NCBI GenBank assembly: GCA_949283135.1 | Contig: CASDRM010000031.1 | Span: forward strand, 1 to 40,953 | Source of the DNA: an uncultured Ruminococcus sp. | GTDB lineage: Bacteria > Bacillota > Clostridia > Oscillospirales > Ruminococcaceae | Reading direction: 5' to 3' | Length of the DNA stretch: 40,953 nt | Part shown: positions 16,609-25,076 of the stretch, piece by piece | Layout of the letters: every line of letters begins with the position of its first letter | Position numbering within the stretch: the stretch's first letter is position 1 | Made by a program: the position numbers and the translations under genes | Notes under the pieces: generated by a model | Database searches by the model: none | Told to the model about the DNA's origin: nothing | Seen by the model: only the letters and a program-made list of their open reading frames with translations

Positions 16609-17613
16609 ATGATGAGAAGGTTGACGATGTCGATTCTGACCGTAATTATCGTCGCAGTGATGAGTGTGCCCTTGTTCGCGTTTGGCTCGACCAAGGTCGG
16701 AACATTATCAATGGAGCAGGCGGACGGCAGCGCCTCCGGAGGTCTTGTCACTATTCAGCTTTCTGTCGAGTCTAATCCTGGACTTAACAGGCTTGCGGTT
16801 CAGCTCATATATGACTCAAATGCAATGACGTTTGCTGGAGTAAGCAACTCCGGCGTGTTTTCAAGTTGCGACAGCACACCTTCGACAGGAGTTGTAAATC
16901 TGAGCTTTTCGACCGGGTTTGATACCACCCAGAGCGGTAAAATTGCGGATATAGTTTTCTTTGTCACAAATCCATTAGCTCAGAACTCGCAAATTACCGC
17001 CATACCGCAAGAAGCATATAACAGCTCAGGGGTTGCTGTAACCGTATACGGTTCGTCATTGACAGGAATAAATCTCTCAGATGAAGAAAATATAAATGTC
17101 AACGAGGGAAATAGCGATGGTGATAGCGACAGCGAAGACATTGTTTTGGATGACGGAGATGCTGGCGATATAGTTCTTGATGAGGACGAAGACGAGGAGA
17201 TAGTTGTTGAGGACGAGGAGGATGCCACTACAGTCACGACTACCGAGGCAACTACTACACGCGCGACAACTACCACTAAGACTACTACAACAAAGGCTAC
17301 AACCACTACGGCTGAGCCTACGACGGCGACAACTACTCCGGCAACTACCACCGTTACAACACAGGTCACAACACCCGCTGTCACCACTACGCCTGAGACT
17401 ACCGCAATGCCTCAGACCACAGAGACGTCAGCCTCTGTGACCGCCGGCTCAGATGATTCGTCAGCGGCAAGTACGGACAGCTCACCGAAGGCGACAGGGG
17501 GAACTGTGGCGGCGGCGATTATTATTTTGGTTCTCACGGTGGCAGTGGCAGTGGGAATAGAGCTTATCAGGAGAAAAGGCGGCATAGAATATATTAAAAA
17601 GTTTTTAAAATAG
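16609..17613 (+). CDS. Cell-surface cohesin-like domain protein with acidic and Thr-rich linkers
   Basis: A 334-residue exported protein. Order: signal peptide (1-26); a single cohesin-like beta-sandwich (about 30-155; GGLVTIQLSVES...NRLAVQLIYDSNAMTFAGV is the cohesin opening); acidic stretch (158-206) with DIVLD repeats; Thr-rich linker (207-290) as in ruminococcal surface proteins; transmembrane helix (about 299-317); a short basic tail. Cohesins bind dockerin-bearing enzymes, so this may be an anchoring protein, but the fold is also used for other surface functions and no dockerin occurs in the window. SPKATGG before the helix is not a standard sortase motif. The ATG at 16609 follows AAGGAAGAAGGG; the frame is open to 16576 without a better site. 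The SPFH gene follows after 16 bases. Confidence 0.7.
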   Translation: MMRRLTMSILTVIIVAVMSVPLFAFGSTKVGTLSMEQADGSASGGLVTIQLSVESNPGLNRLAVQLIYDSNAMTFAGVSNSGVFSSCDSTPSTGVVNLSFSTGFDTTQSGKIADIVFFVTNPLAQNSQITAIPQEAYNSSGVAVTVYGSSLTGINLSDEENINVNEGNSDGDSDSEDIVLDDGDAGDIVLDEDEDEEIVVEDEEDATTVTTTEATTTRATTTTKTTTTKATTTTAEPTTATTTPATTTVTTQVTTPAVTTTPETTAMPQTTETSASVTAGSDDSSAASTDSSPKATGGTVAAAIIILVLTVAVAVGIELIRRKGGIEYIKKFLK

Positions 17614-17629
17614 TTTAAGGAGATAAATC

Positions 17630-18526
17630 ATGAAAAAGTTATTATCAAAAAGGGTTGTACTCCCTGTTCTCGGAGTAATTATCGTAATAATTATACTTGC
17701 GAACAGCCTTACAATCGTTCAGGCTGGACATACCGGAGTTGTTCTTACATTGGGAAGAGTTGAGGAAAACGTTTTGCAGGAGGGACTTCACGCGAAGATA
17801 CCTTTTATTCAGAGCGTAGCTATGATCGACAACAGAATCACCAAGCTTGAGGTCTCTACCGAGGCGTTCTCTAAGGATTTGCAGACTGTACAAACTACTA
17901 TTGCGATAAATTACAGGGTAGACACCAGCAAGTCGTTCAGCATCTATAAGAACATCGGAAGGGATTATGAGTCTATATTGGTAGTGCCTGCGGTAAACGA
18001 GGTGCTTAAGGCGATAGCGGCGGAATATACAGCAGAGGAGAGCGTAACAAACAGAACTCTCATTTCCGAGGGACTCATAGTCGGACTTAACGAAAAGCTC
18101 AACGATATAGGGCTTTATGTAACCGATGTAAATATCATCAATTTTGACTTCTCGGACGCCTATATAACCGCCATAGAGGAAAAGCAGGTAGCTCAGCAGC
18201 AGCTTCTTAAGGCTGAGACAGAGAAGCAGACTCAGATAACCAACGCAGAGGCAGAGGCTGAGGCGCTCAAAATAAGGGCTGAAGCCGAGGCGGAGGCAAA
18301 TAGAATACTTGCCGAGTCAATCACCGATACACTTGTTGAGTATAACAAGATTGAAAAGTGGAATGGACAGCTTCCTCAGGTCACCGGCGGAGCCTCTTCG
18401 ATACTCGATGTAAGCTCTTTCCTTGAGTCTGGTAACGCAGGCTCTGATACAACTTACAGTAGTTATGTCCCTGAGGACAATACTCCTGACGAACAGGAGC
18501 AAGCTAATGACGGCATGGCAGAGTAA
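17630..18526 (+). CDS. SPFH/band-7 (prohibitin-like) membrane protein
   Basis: A 298-residue protein with one N-terminal transmembrane helix (about 10-28), a band-7 domain (about 30-195; VQAGHTGVVLTLGRV and EGLHAKIPFIQSV are typical) and an Ala/Glu-rich coiled coil (about 185-235), ending in an acidic tail. SPFH proteins form large ring oligomers in the membrane and organise proteases or membrane domains. The length and layout are close to prohibitin-type members rather than to HflK/HflC pairs. Start by AAGGAG seven bases upstream. It lies 16 bases after the cohesin-like gene and 33 bases before a lipoprotein gene, so co-transcription is likely. Confidence 0.9.
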   Translation: MKKLLSKRVVLPVLGVIIVIIILANSLTIVQAGHTGVVLTLGRVEENVLQEGLHAKIPFIQSVAMIDNRITKLEVSTEAFSKDLQTVQTTIAINYRVDTSKSFSIYKNIGRDYESILVVPAVNEVLKAIAAEYTAEESVTNRTLISEGLIVGLNEKLNDIGLYVTDVNIINFDFSDAYITAIEEKQVAQQQLLKAETEKQTQITNAEAEAEALKIRAEAEAEANRILAESITDTLVEYNKIEKWNGQLPQVTGGASSILDVSSFLESGNAGSDTTYSSYVPEDNTPDEQEQANDGMAE

Positions 18527-18559
18527 ACATTAAACATAATTGAAGTAGGGAAATTTGAT

Positions 18560-19324
18560 ATGACAAAGTTTTATAAAGCAGGAATCAGGATCGCTGTTGC
18601 GGCAGTAGCGGCAGTGTGTGTTATCTCGTTTGCGGGCTGCGAGCTCGGAAAGACAGAGACTGCCTACACCTTGTACCGGAGCGCCGCCGACGCAATAGAG
18701 AAGGCGGACGGCTATGAGGTCAACTGCGACATGAACATGAGCTTTGAGCTTTTAGGCGAGGAGATGTCTACTGATGTAGACATGAACATCAAGCAGAGCG
18801 GAAATGTCTCGAAAATAGTCACTGCTTTTGACGGCGACGAAATTGTTACGACGACGACCGAGGACGCCGTGTATGTTGAGTATCTTGACGCTAAAACAAA
18901 GTACACGCTATCGGATGAGCTTAAGGAAAGCATGAACGCTGTTGACTCAAGCTTTTCTGATATACCGATGCTCACCGAGGAAATGCTTCAGGAACTGGAA
19001 ATAGCTGATAACGGAGACGGCACGAGGTCGATCACTGTCCAGCTTGACAACGAAAACGCCGCTAAAATGCTCGGGAGCTTCATGGGCGAGGATCAGTCCG
19101 TAAGCCTTGAGGGAGTGACGCTGCGCATGGACTTCGATGAGGACGATATGCTTTGCAGTATGCATCTTGAGTGCGGAATAGTCATGAACGTCTCTGGAAT
19201 AGAGATAACCGGCAACGAGACCGTTGATTATGAATTTGTAAATATGGGCGAGACGCCGGACGTGTCGCTGAATTACCCCGAGGAGGAATATACCGACGGA
19301 GGGGAATATGCCGGGACTTATTGA
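18560..19324 (+). CDS. Lipoprotein of unknown function (DUF6612-like), copy 1
   Basis: A 254-residue lipoprotein: signal with lipobox FAGC, lipidated Cys27. The mature part opens with YTLYRSAADAIEKADGYEVNCDMNMSFEL and consists of predicted beta strands with many acidic residues, resembling the LolA/LppX-like lipoprotein folds seen in DUF6612 proteins. I do not recognise a catalytic motif. Start by AGGGAAA. It is related along its whole length to the lipoprotein at 19533 (shared YxxYxxAxxxxxxAxGxExxC, LTEEMLxE and CSMHLE/KSMKLE-type blocks), so the two are diverged tandem duplicates. It ends the likely transcript begun at 16441. Confidence 0.75.
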   Translation: MTKFYKAGIRIAVAAVAAVCVISFAGCELGKTETAYTLYRSAADAIEKADGYEVNCDMNMSFELLGEEMSTDVDMNIKQSGNVSKIVTAFDGDEIVTTTTEDAVYVEYLDAKTKYTLSDELKESMNAVDSSFSDIPMLTEEMLQELEIADNGDGTRSITVQLDNENAAKMLGSFMGEDQSVSLEGVTLRMDFDEDDMLCSMHLECGIVMNVSGIEITGNETVDYEFVNMGETPDVSLNYPEEEYTDGGEYAGTY

Positions 19325-19532
19325 CCTCACGGCAGTAAGGACTAACAGGACTTAAGATGTAAATCCGGGCGCGCTCGGTAAATTGGAATTTATAGTTTAG
19401 CAAAGGTCAGACAGCTTCCCCACGATCTTACAAAATTGCGCTGCGGATTTTTCATATAGATTCTTTTCTCGGCGATTAAAATTATGCTCCGTGCGGTTTA
19501 GACGGAGCAGAAAATTATGGGGTGTAGATTTG

Positions 19533-20294
19533 ATGATTAGGAAAAATATTGTAAAAAGGGTAGCTGCATTTTTAGCAGCAGCGGTAATGGCTCTGTCGCT
19601 TTGCGGCTGTGAGCTTTTCGCTCGCAAGACCGCGTACGAAATTTACAGCGAGGCTGTAAATACAATGAATGAGGCTGGCGGCTTTGAGGCGGACTGCAAG
19701 ATATCGGTCGCGATGAGCGTGACCAGCGTGGACATGTCCATTGATTTCAATATGAACATGCAGATGAACGGTGAGAACGCCAAGATTTACATCGATTATG
19801 TGGACGATACCGAAATGGTAACTTCGTTGTTTGACGGGTATACCTATCTTGAAATCGGCGACGAAATAAAGTTCAAGGTCAAAAATGAGGACGACGAGTT
19901 CATGGCGGATGAAGGCATTCTTCCGACGCTGACAGAGGAGATGCTCGAGGAGGTCGAGCTGGTTGAAAACGAGGACGGCTCAACGTCGTTTACGGTGGAA
20001 ATCAGCTATGAAGACGCGGAAAGCCTGCTTAACCTTACCGAAGAAGGAATGGAAGTAGTTCCAGACAGCATTATGCTTTCAATGACGTTTGATGAAAACG
20101 ATGTCATCAAGTCCATGAAGCTTGAATTTGATGTCACCATGGAGGAAGAGGGCGTTGCCTACACGGGCACCGAGAGCGTAGAATGCGAGTTTATCAACGT
20201 CGGTACAGCTCCCGAAATAAAGCTCAACTATTCCGAGGACGAGTACATAGATTTAAGCGGTCTTTCGGATGATATTTTGAACGACCTCGCTTGA
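19533..20294 (+). CDS. Lipoprotein of unknown function (DUF6612-like), copy 2
   Basis: A 253-residue lipoprotein with signal and lipobox LCGC (Cys26), then the same architecture as the protein at 18560: YEIYSEAVNTMNEAGGFEADCKISVAMSV at the start, a central TLTEEMLEEVELVENEDG block matching MLTEEMLQELEIADNGDG of copy 1, and a similar C-terminal strand pattern. Strongly acidic. The ATG at 19533 follows GGGGTG; an in-frame GTG at 19491 would add 14 residues before the signal peptide and is unlikely. A 208-base spacer separates the two copies, so it may have its own promoter. Function unknown. Confidence 0.75.
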   Translation: MIRKNIVKRVAAFLAAAVMALSLCGCELFARKTAYEIYSEAVNTMNEAGGFEADCKISVAMSVTSVDMSIDFNMNMQMNGENAKIYIDYVDDTEMVTSLFDGYTYLEIGDEIKFKVKNEDDEFMADEGILPTLTEEMLEEVELVENEDGSTSFTVEISYEDAESLLNLTEEGMEVVPDSIMLSMTFDENDVIKSMKLEFDVTMEEEGVAYTGTESVECEFINVGTAPEIKLNYSEDEYIDLSGLSDDILNDLA

Positions 20295-20376
20295 TTCTAA
20301 GCTTAGCACACTGCGATCCGAGGTGGAAAGCCGGATCTGCGACCGGCGCGAATAGCATGGCAGGATAGTTATATGC

Positions 20377-20417
20377 AAGCCGCGGAGAGACTGCGTTTTG
20401 GCAGGGCTTCGCGGCTT
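20377..20417 (+). terminator. Possible terminator hairpin after the lipoprotein pair
   Basis: AAGCCGCG (20377-20384) pairs with CGCGGCTT (20410-20417), with a second inner CTGC/GCAG stem. Only a short TTTT follows ten bases later, so termination is uncertain. Confidence 0.35.
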
Positions 20418-20457
20418 CTGCGTTTTAGCTGAGGCGCCTGCATGCGGGAATTTTTTC

Positions 20458-20486
20458 TTGACAACCGTCATACGGAGTGATATAAT
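20458..20486 (+). promoter_or_regulatory. Consensus promoter of the tRNA-Ser gene
   Basis: TTGACA (20458-20463) and TATAAT (20481-20486), both perfect, with a 17-base spacer; the mature tRNA begins 26 bases after the -10. Confidence 0.92.
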
Positions 20487-20511
20487 ATAGAAGCTGTCAC
20501 AAGCGGGATAC

Positions 20512-20599
20512 GGAGAGGTATCGAAGCGGTCATAACGAGGCGGTCTTGAAAACCGTTTGGTCAAAAGCCACAAGGGTTCGAATCCCTTCCTCTCCGCCA
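20512..20599 (+). tRNA. tRNA-Ser (anticodon UGA)
   Basis: An 88-base class II tRNA with CCA encoded. The acceptor arms GGAGAGG (20512-20518) and CCTCTCC (20589-20595) pair fully; the anticodon stem GCGGT/ACCGT encloses CTTGAAA, giving anticodon TGA. A long variable arm as expected for serine and a GGTTCGAATCC T-arm are present. Confidence 0.96.
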
Positions 20600-20605
20600 A
20601 CCTCA

Positions 20606-20636
20606 GGAGCAAGCTGTAGCTTGCTCCGTTTTTTTT
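20606..20636 (+). terminator. Terminator of tRNA-Ser
   Basis: GGAGCAAGCT (20606-20615) and AGCTTGCTCC (20618-20627) form the stem, followed by GTTTTTTTT. The stem sequence is nearly the same as that after tRNA-Lys at 30621. Confidence 0.92.
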
Positions 20637-20749
20637 GCGATCAGCCGGGTCTGAACGCCGGGCGAAACTCGGTATTTAGCCGGATTTTTCGCTGGGCTGA
20701 TGTTTCTGCCTATGTGCGGCAAGATAATTTATGCGGAAGAAGCTTGAAA

Positions 20750-21544
20750 ATGAAAAATAGTCATGTAGAGAAAGAAAAAGTCTTGGCAGGCATCACAGCC
20801 AAGTCGGAGCAGTCGGCAGAAAGTAGAGTAGACACAGCCACAAACGCATCTTCTAAGGCGGAATATGGAATGAGCGCTGTAGAGATAGCAAAGAGGTACG
20901 CTCTGTTTGTTGTGAGCCTGTTTATTTCTGCTCTCGGCGTTGCCGTGACACAGAAGGCGGAGCTTGGAGTTTCACCCATATCGTCAGTTGCGAATGTGAT
21001 GAGCATAAGGCTAAGCTTCCTTATTCTGGGCAACTGGCTGATTATATGGAACCTGGTTTTAATAGCAGGTCAGATAGTAATCTTAAGAAAGAAATTTCAG
21101 CTGATACAGCTACTACAGATACCGCTTTCCTTCCTGTTCGGATATTTTACCGATTTCTGGCTCTGGGTAATAGGCTCGCCCGAGCTTAACGGATACCTGA
21201 CTCGGCTCGCAATGGTGTTTGTCGGGACTGCGGTTTTAGCTCTTGGCGTTTCTCTATCTGTGTTGGCTAATGTCATAATGAATTCCGGAGAGGCGTTTGT
21301 AAAGGCGTTGTCGGATACGACCGGGTTAAGGTTCGGAAACCTGAAGATAGTGTTTGATGTTGTCTGCGTTTTGTCGGCGGTAGGGCTGTCGTTGGTATTC
21401 TTTGACCTGAGTATCGTTGGAACAAGAGAGGGAACTGTTATTGCTGCACTTACTACCGGATTTTTTGTAAATATCTTGCTAAGGCTGATAAGCAAGCCGG
21501 TAAATATGATCATTAAGACAAGACCAGCCGGGCATATTTCATAG
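20750..21544 (+). CDS. YczE/YyaS-type integral membrane protein (DUF6198-like)
   Basis: A 264-residue membrane protein. A polar N-terminal 45 residues is followed by about five or six hydrophobic segments; RYALFVVSLFISALGVAVTQKAELGVSPISSVANV is typical of the YczE/YitT-related family. No transported substrate is established. The ATG at 20750 follows GCGGAAGAAG; the longer frame back to 20546 runs through the tRNA-Ser gene and its terminator and is not real. It stands alone and ends at a strong terminator shared with the convergent mscS gene. Confidence 0.8.
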   Translation: MKNSHVEKEKVLAGITAKSEQSAESRVDTATNASSKAEYGMSAVEIAKRYALFVVSLFISALGVAVTQKAELGVSPISSVANVMSIRLSFLILGNWLIIWNLVLIAGQIVILRKKFQLIQLLQIPLSFLFGYFTDFWLWVIGSPELNGYLTRLAMVFVGTAVLALGVSLSVLANVIMNSGEAFVKALSDTTGLRFGNLKIVFDVVCVLSAVGLSLVFFDLSIVGTREGTVIAALTTGFFVNILLRLISKPVNMIIKTRPAGHIS

Positions 21545-21578
21545 CGCACTCGTTATACTGAATATATGTAAAATAAAT

Positions 21579-21616
21579 CCGCGTCTTAGGCAGCTCGCCT
21601 AAAACGCGGTTTTTTA
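21579..21616 (+). terminator. Terminator between the YczE-type gene and mscS
   Basis: CCGCGTCTTAGGC (21579-21591) and GCCTAAAACGCGG (21597-21609) pair with one mismatch and are followed by six T. The A-rich left flank may allow minus-strand use as well. Confidence 0.88.
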
Positions 21617-21627
21617 GTCATCGATCG

Positions 21628-22449
21628 TTACTTTTCTGTATTCGGGGCTGACATTTCGTACTGTGTTTTGACTGTCGGGGTACTTACTCCGTTTGAAATG
21701 AACGCTTCTGAGATGCTGCGGGTCAAGTCATAGTAAACGTCCCAGTAGTCATCGTTTTTGCACCACACCTTTACCGAAAATATCATAGCGTCTCTTGAGT
21801 TTTCATTCAGTCTGGCAAATGGCTCTGGATCTTTAAGAACCTTTTCACAGGACAAGAGCCGATCCATGATAAGGCTTTCTATCCTTGACGGCTGTTCGGC
21901 GTTTGAGCAGATAAAGTTAAGGTCTACTCTTCTTGTTTCCTCAGAGGAGTAGTTGACTACATTGGCGTTCATGAGCTGACCGTTAGGGACTAATATGCGC
22001 TTGTTGTCCGGCGTAAGGAATGTAGTATAGAAAAGAGTGACTTCGTCCACGGTTCCGGACGCGCCGGCAGTATCCACATAATCTCCCTTCTTGAACGGCT
22101 TAAAGAAAATTATCATGATTCCGCCGGCGAGGTTGGAAAGAGCGCCCTGCAGCGCAAGTCCTATCGCTACTCCGGCAGAGGCAAGAACGGTTATAATAGA
22201 AGCCATCGGGACGCCGAGCGTATTTACCACTATGACAGTGAGCAGAACAAACATGCCTATTTTGACTATGCTCATAACAAATGTCTGGACAGAGCCTTCG
22301 GCATGATGGAAAAGCTTGCTTTTTGCCAAGGCTTTCATTACCGCCTTTGTCAGCAGCCAGCCCACGACAAATATCACCGCTGCAAACAGAATCCGCAGAC
22401 CTGAAGATGTCAGGGTATTCAGTACATTTGACCATACTATTTCGGGCAT
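21628..22449 (-). CDS. mscS: Small-conductance mechanosensitive channel
   Basis: A 273-residue MscS-family channel of about standard length: three N-terminal membrane helices, the third being the pore-lining helix with its Gly/Ala pattern (VLASAGVAIGLALQGALSNLAGGIMII), followed by the beta-rich cytoplasmic domain (KKGDYVDTAGASGTVDEVTLFYTTF...ILVPNGQLM). It opens under membrane tension to release solutes in hypo-osmotic shock. Start by GAAAGGAAAAA on the minus strand. The gene is single. The 249 bases to the next gene (22450-22698) are AT-rich with no certain promoter. Confidence 0.94.
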   Translation of the reverse strand: MPEIVWSNVLNTLTSSGLRILFAAVIFVVGWLLTKAVMKALAKSKLFHHAEGSVQTFVMSIVKIGMFVLLTVIVVNTLGVPMASIITVLASAGVAIGLALQGALSNLAGGIMIIFFKPFKKGDYVDTAGASGTVDEVTLFYTTFLTPDNKRILVPNGQLMNANVVNYSSEETRRVDLNFICSNAEQPSRIESLIMDRLLSCEKVLKDPEPFARLNENSRDAMIFSVKVWCKNDDYWDVYYDLTRSISEAFISNGVSTPTVKTQYEMSAPNTEK

Positions 22450-22698
22450 ATCATTTTTTCCTTTCTGTCTGAGAAGATATCATGTTTATTTTATAATATG
22501 ACTGTAAAATCGGTTTGTCAAGACGTGTGTAAATCGCTGATTATCGCATATAAACTTTTAACATAAAAGCAAAGTATTGCAGCAGAATCTTTAGATTTCG
22601 GGACCATATGGCTAAGCCGGTTGAATTTTTGACTTGTTTAATAGGAAAGCGTTTGTTAAACTGAAAATATAACAATAACACCAAAAAGGGGAATGAAA

Positions 22699-24153
22699 AT
22701 GAAAAGATTATTGTCATTAGCACTGGCAGTTCTGATGATTTTCGTGCTTGTCGGATGCGGTGAAAAGGGCAGGCAGATAGTCCATGTCACCCTTGCTGCC
22801 GAGGACGCTGAGGCGATATTGGCGGCAGCCGGAATTCAGCTCCCTGACGTCGAGACCGCTGCCGGCGCTGGAACAACAGTAAGGTACTTCAGCTGGTATG
22901 ACGGTTTCCACAACTATGATGAGGACGAAATAGTCAACACCGGATACTTTACCTTTACGGAAAAGTATGGAGGAGAAGTGGAGTGGATAGAGTGCGATTA
23001 TGGCACAAGGTTTGACGACCTTGCCGCCTTGGTTCTGAGCGAAAATCCTCCGGACTTGTATCCCGCCGGAACAAGTGCGACTGCTACATATCCGATGAAG
23101 TGTATAAACAACGTGTTCCAGCCTGTGGACGATTACATTGACTACGATAGTCCTCTCTGGGCTGACACCAGGGAGGTAGCAGACACATTCTCATTCGCGG
23201 ATATGCACTTCACTATTGTTACTGATACAACATTCAAGGATGTAGTGGCATATAACCGCAGAGTAGTTGAAGAGTGGGGCTTTGACGATCCCGCGGAGCT
23301 TTACCTTAACGATGAGTGGACATGGCAGGTATTCTATGAGTACTGCGTTGAATTCTCGGATGAGGACGAAAACAGATTTGCACTTGACGGTCAGACCTAT
23401 ACCAATTCCTTGGTGCAGGCAACCGGACAGAACTTCGTGCATCGTGATGAAGAAGGCAGATATTATTCCAATCTTGACTCGCCTGAAATTGAAAGAGCCG
23501 AGCAGATGCTTTACGACCTGAACAAGAACGGCTGTACATATCATGAGGGAAACGATTACTGGGCTATGAGAAACGACATCTATGGCGGTGGAATGAAGGA
23601 AGGTCTTTGCCTCTTCTACATTGCCGAGACCAGCTTCTTCACCGGAACAGTAGAGGAAATCTCCGCTGTTTGGGGAGATGTAGCCAACAATGAGCTGATG
23701 TTCGCTCCTCTCCCCAGAGATGAGTCGGGCGACGGAAATTACTATCTTATTACTCAGGTCGTGGGATACATGCTGGTAAATGGAGCCACAAACCCTGAGG
23801 GCGCAGCGCTTCTGGCGTCCTGCGAGAGATTCAAGATCCTTGACCCCACAGTCGCGGACATCGACCGCAAGCAGCTTGAAGAAAAGTATATGTGGACTGC
23901 CGAGATGCTTGAAATGTACGACACCTGCAAGGAGATCGCTGACGCGCATCCGAGAGCGATAGTTACCGGTGATATGAGCGAAAATATTAACTCTATGGTT
24001 TCAACATTCCAGTATGGTCCTTGCAGAAGCGCCGATCCTTCCACCTGGGCACAGGTGAAAGAGGAATACAGAGAAGCTCTGGAGTATTACCTCCTTGAGA
24101 TGAACGCAATGCTTGATGATTATGTGCTTGAGCATCAGAGCGCACAGGAATAG
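22699..24153 (+). CDS. Extracellular solute-binding lipoprotein (family 1, sugar type)
   Basis: A 484-residue lipoprotein: signal with lipobox LVGC and lipidated Cys, then a family-1 extracellular solute-binding fold (FTEKYGGEVEWIECDYGTRFDDLAALVLSENPPDLYP is the usual opening lobe; EEWGFDDPAELYLNDEWTWQVFYEYC is typical of sugar binders). It would bind an oligosaccharide for ABC import, yet no permease or ATPase lies nearby, so it must pair with a distant transporter or act as a sensor. The second ATG (22699) is preferred over 22693 because AAAAAGGGG is then 7-8 bases away. It is convergent with an AraC regulator. Confidence 0.85.
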   Translation: MKRLLSLALAVLMIFVLVGCGEKGRQIVHVTLAAEDAEAILAAAGIQLPDVETAAGAGTTVRYFSWYDGFHNYDEDEIVNTGYFTFTEKYGGEVEWIECDYGTRFDDLAALVLSENPPDLYPAGTSATATYPMKCINNVFQPVDDYIDYDSPLWADTREVADTFSFADMHFTIVTDTTFKDVVAYNRRVVEEWGFDDPAELYLNDEWTWQVFYEYCVEFSDEDENRFALDGQTYTNSLVQATGQNFVHRDEEGRYYSNLDSPEIERAEQMLYDLNKNGCTYHEGNDYWAMRNDIYGGGMKEGLCLFYIAETSFFTGTVEEISAVWGDVANNELMFAPLPRDESGDGNYYLITQVVGYMLVNGATNPEGAALLASCERFKILDPTVADIDRKQLEEKYMWTAEMLEMYDTCKEIADAHPRAIVTGDMSENINSMVSTFQYGPCRSADPSTWAQVKEEYREALEYYLLEMNAMLDDYVLEHQSAQE

Positions 24154-24184
24154 CTAAAGATAGGAAGTTGGCAAAGGAAAAAGA

Positions 24185-24212
24185 GCCGCCGGATTTTGTC
24201 CGGCGGCTTATT
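24185..24212. terminator. Bidirectional terminator between solute-binding gene and AraC gene
   Basis: GCCGCCGGA (24185-24193) pairs perfectly with TCCGGCGGC (24199-24207). T-rich sequence lies on the right and A-rich sequence on the left, so it can end both converging transcripts. Confidence 0.88.
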
Positions 24213-24224
24213 TTGTTGGTTATC

Positions 24225-25076
24225 TCAGTCAGAATCGGTTTTCAAAATTTCCTGCGCAACCATAAATGAGTTGCGGTATTCGCTCGGGCTCATGCCCTCG
24301 CTGTCATGAAACCTGCGGTTGAAGCTTCGTATGCTGGAAAAACCGGATTCAAAGGCAATTTCGGTAATGGATTTTTTTGAGTTGACCAGCAGTTTTTTTG
24401 CCACGGAAATTCTCTTTTTTGAAATGTATGAGTTGAGCGAGGTTTTAAAGTTGCGAGAGAACACAGTTGAGACATAGCTTGGAACGATGTTCAGAGCCTT
24501 GGCTATTTTCTCAAGCGAGAGATCCTGAGAAATATTGTTGTCGATGTACAAAAGCAGCTGCCTGCATATCTCAAAGTTATTGGAGCGCTCCTTGAATCTC
24601 TCGAACTCTCCACCGGAGTAAGCCGGCATGATACCGGATATAAGAACGGTGAGCATACCCTTTATGACGGTTTTGCCTATCGAGTAGTTGTGTGAGAAGT
24701 CGGTAAGGTACTTTATCTGATCCTTTGCGAAACTCGGGCAGGTTTTGCTGTGCATTCTGACAAACGGTACGCTGTTGCTCTCAAAGAACGCCTTAAAGTC
24801 AGATATAAACCCGGTGTTAAATATAAAAACGCATATTGAGGCGTTTTTATCTGGGGAATAAAAACGATGTATTACATGCGGACAGATAAGAGCGCCGTCT
24901 CCGGGCTCAAGCTCAAGCTGTGTGTCGTCGATGCGCGCAGACACATGTCCGCGCTCCACTATGACAAGCTCAACCTGGCTGTGCAGGTGAAAATCCTGCC
25001 ATATATTTTCGGCGGCGTAGGCTATTACGCCGTAGGTAACAGTTCCCTCGCTCCAGTCCTCATATCTGAAATTCAA
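24225..25076 (-). CDS. AraC-family transcriptional regulator with cupin sensor
   Basis: A 283-residue regulator. Residues about 20-100 form a cupin (FHLHSQVELVIVERGHVSARIDD...GDGALICPHVIHRF), typical of sugar-sensing AraC proteins; residues about 180-275 hold two helix-turn-helix motifs (IAKALNIVPSYVSTVFSRNFK and the signature IAFESGFSSIRSFNRRFHDSEGMSPSEYR). A TTG start at 25076 is proposed because GGGGGTGATC stands just before it; the ATG at 25103 has no ribosome site. It converges on a sugar-type binding lipoprotein, which is a possible target. Confidence 0.9.
   Translation of the reverse strand: MNFRYEDWSEGTVTYGVIAYAAENIWQDFHLHSQVELVIVERGHVSARIDDTQLELEPGDGALICPHVIHRFYSPDKNASICVFIFNTGFISDFKAFFESNSVPFVRMHSKTCPSFAKDQIKYLTDFSHNYSIGKTVIKGMLTVLISGIMPAYSGGEFERFKERSNNFEICRQLLLYIDNNISQDLSLEKIAKALNIVPSYVSTVFSRNFKTSLNSYISKKRISVAKKLLVNSKKSITEIAFESGFSSIRSFNRRFHDSEGMSPSEYRNSFMVAQEILKTDSD

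Noticed and set aside
16512-16775. 87-codon plus frame after a GGGAGG site
   Set aside because: The ribosome site is over 20 bases from its ATG, and the frame overlaps the signal peptide and cohesin-like domain of 16609.
16980-17387. Val/Ser-rich minus frame opposite the Thr-rich linker
   Set aside because: It is the complement of ACN threonine codons and aspartate-rich codons; low complexity, no ribosome site.
17207-17480. Thr-rich coding stretch as a possible DNA tandem repeat or CRISPR-like array
   Set aside because: Threonine codons are mixed (ACT, ACA, ACC, ACG) and no fixed repeat and spacer length exists; it is a protein linker.
20253-20612. 119-codon minus frame over tRNA-Ser
   Set aside because: A well-known artefact: the antisense of tRNA-Ser reads as a protein-like ERKGFEPLWLL string.
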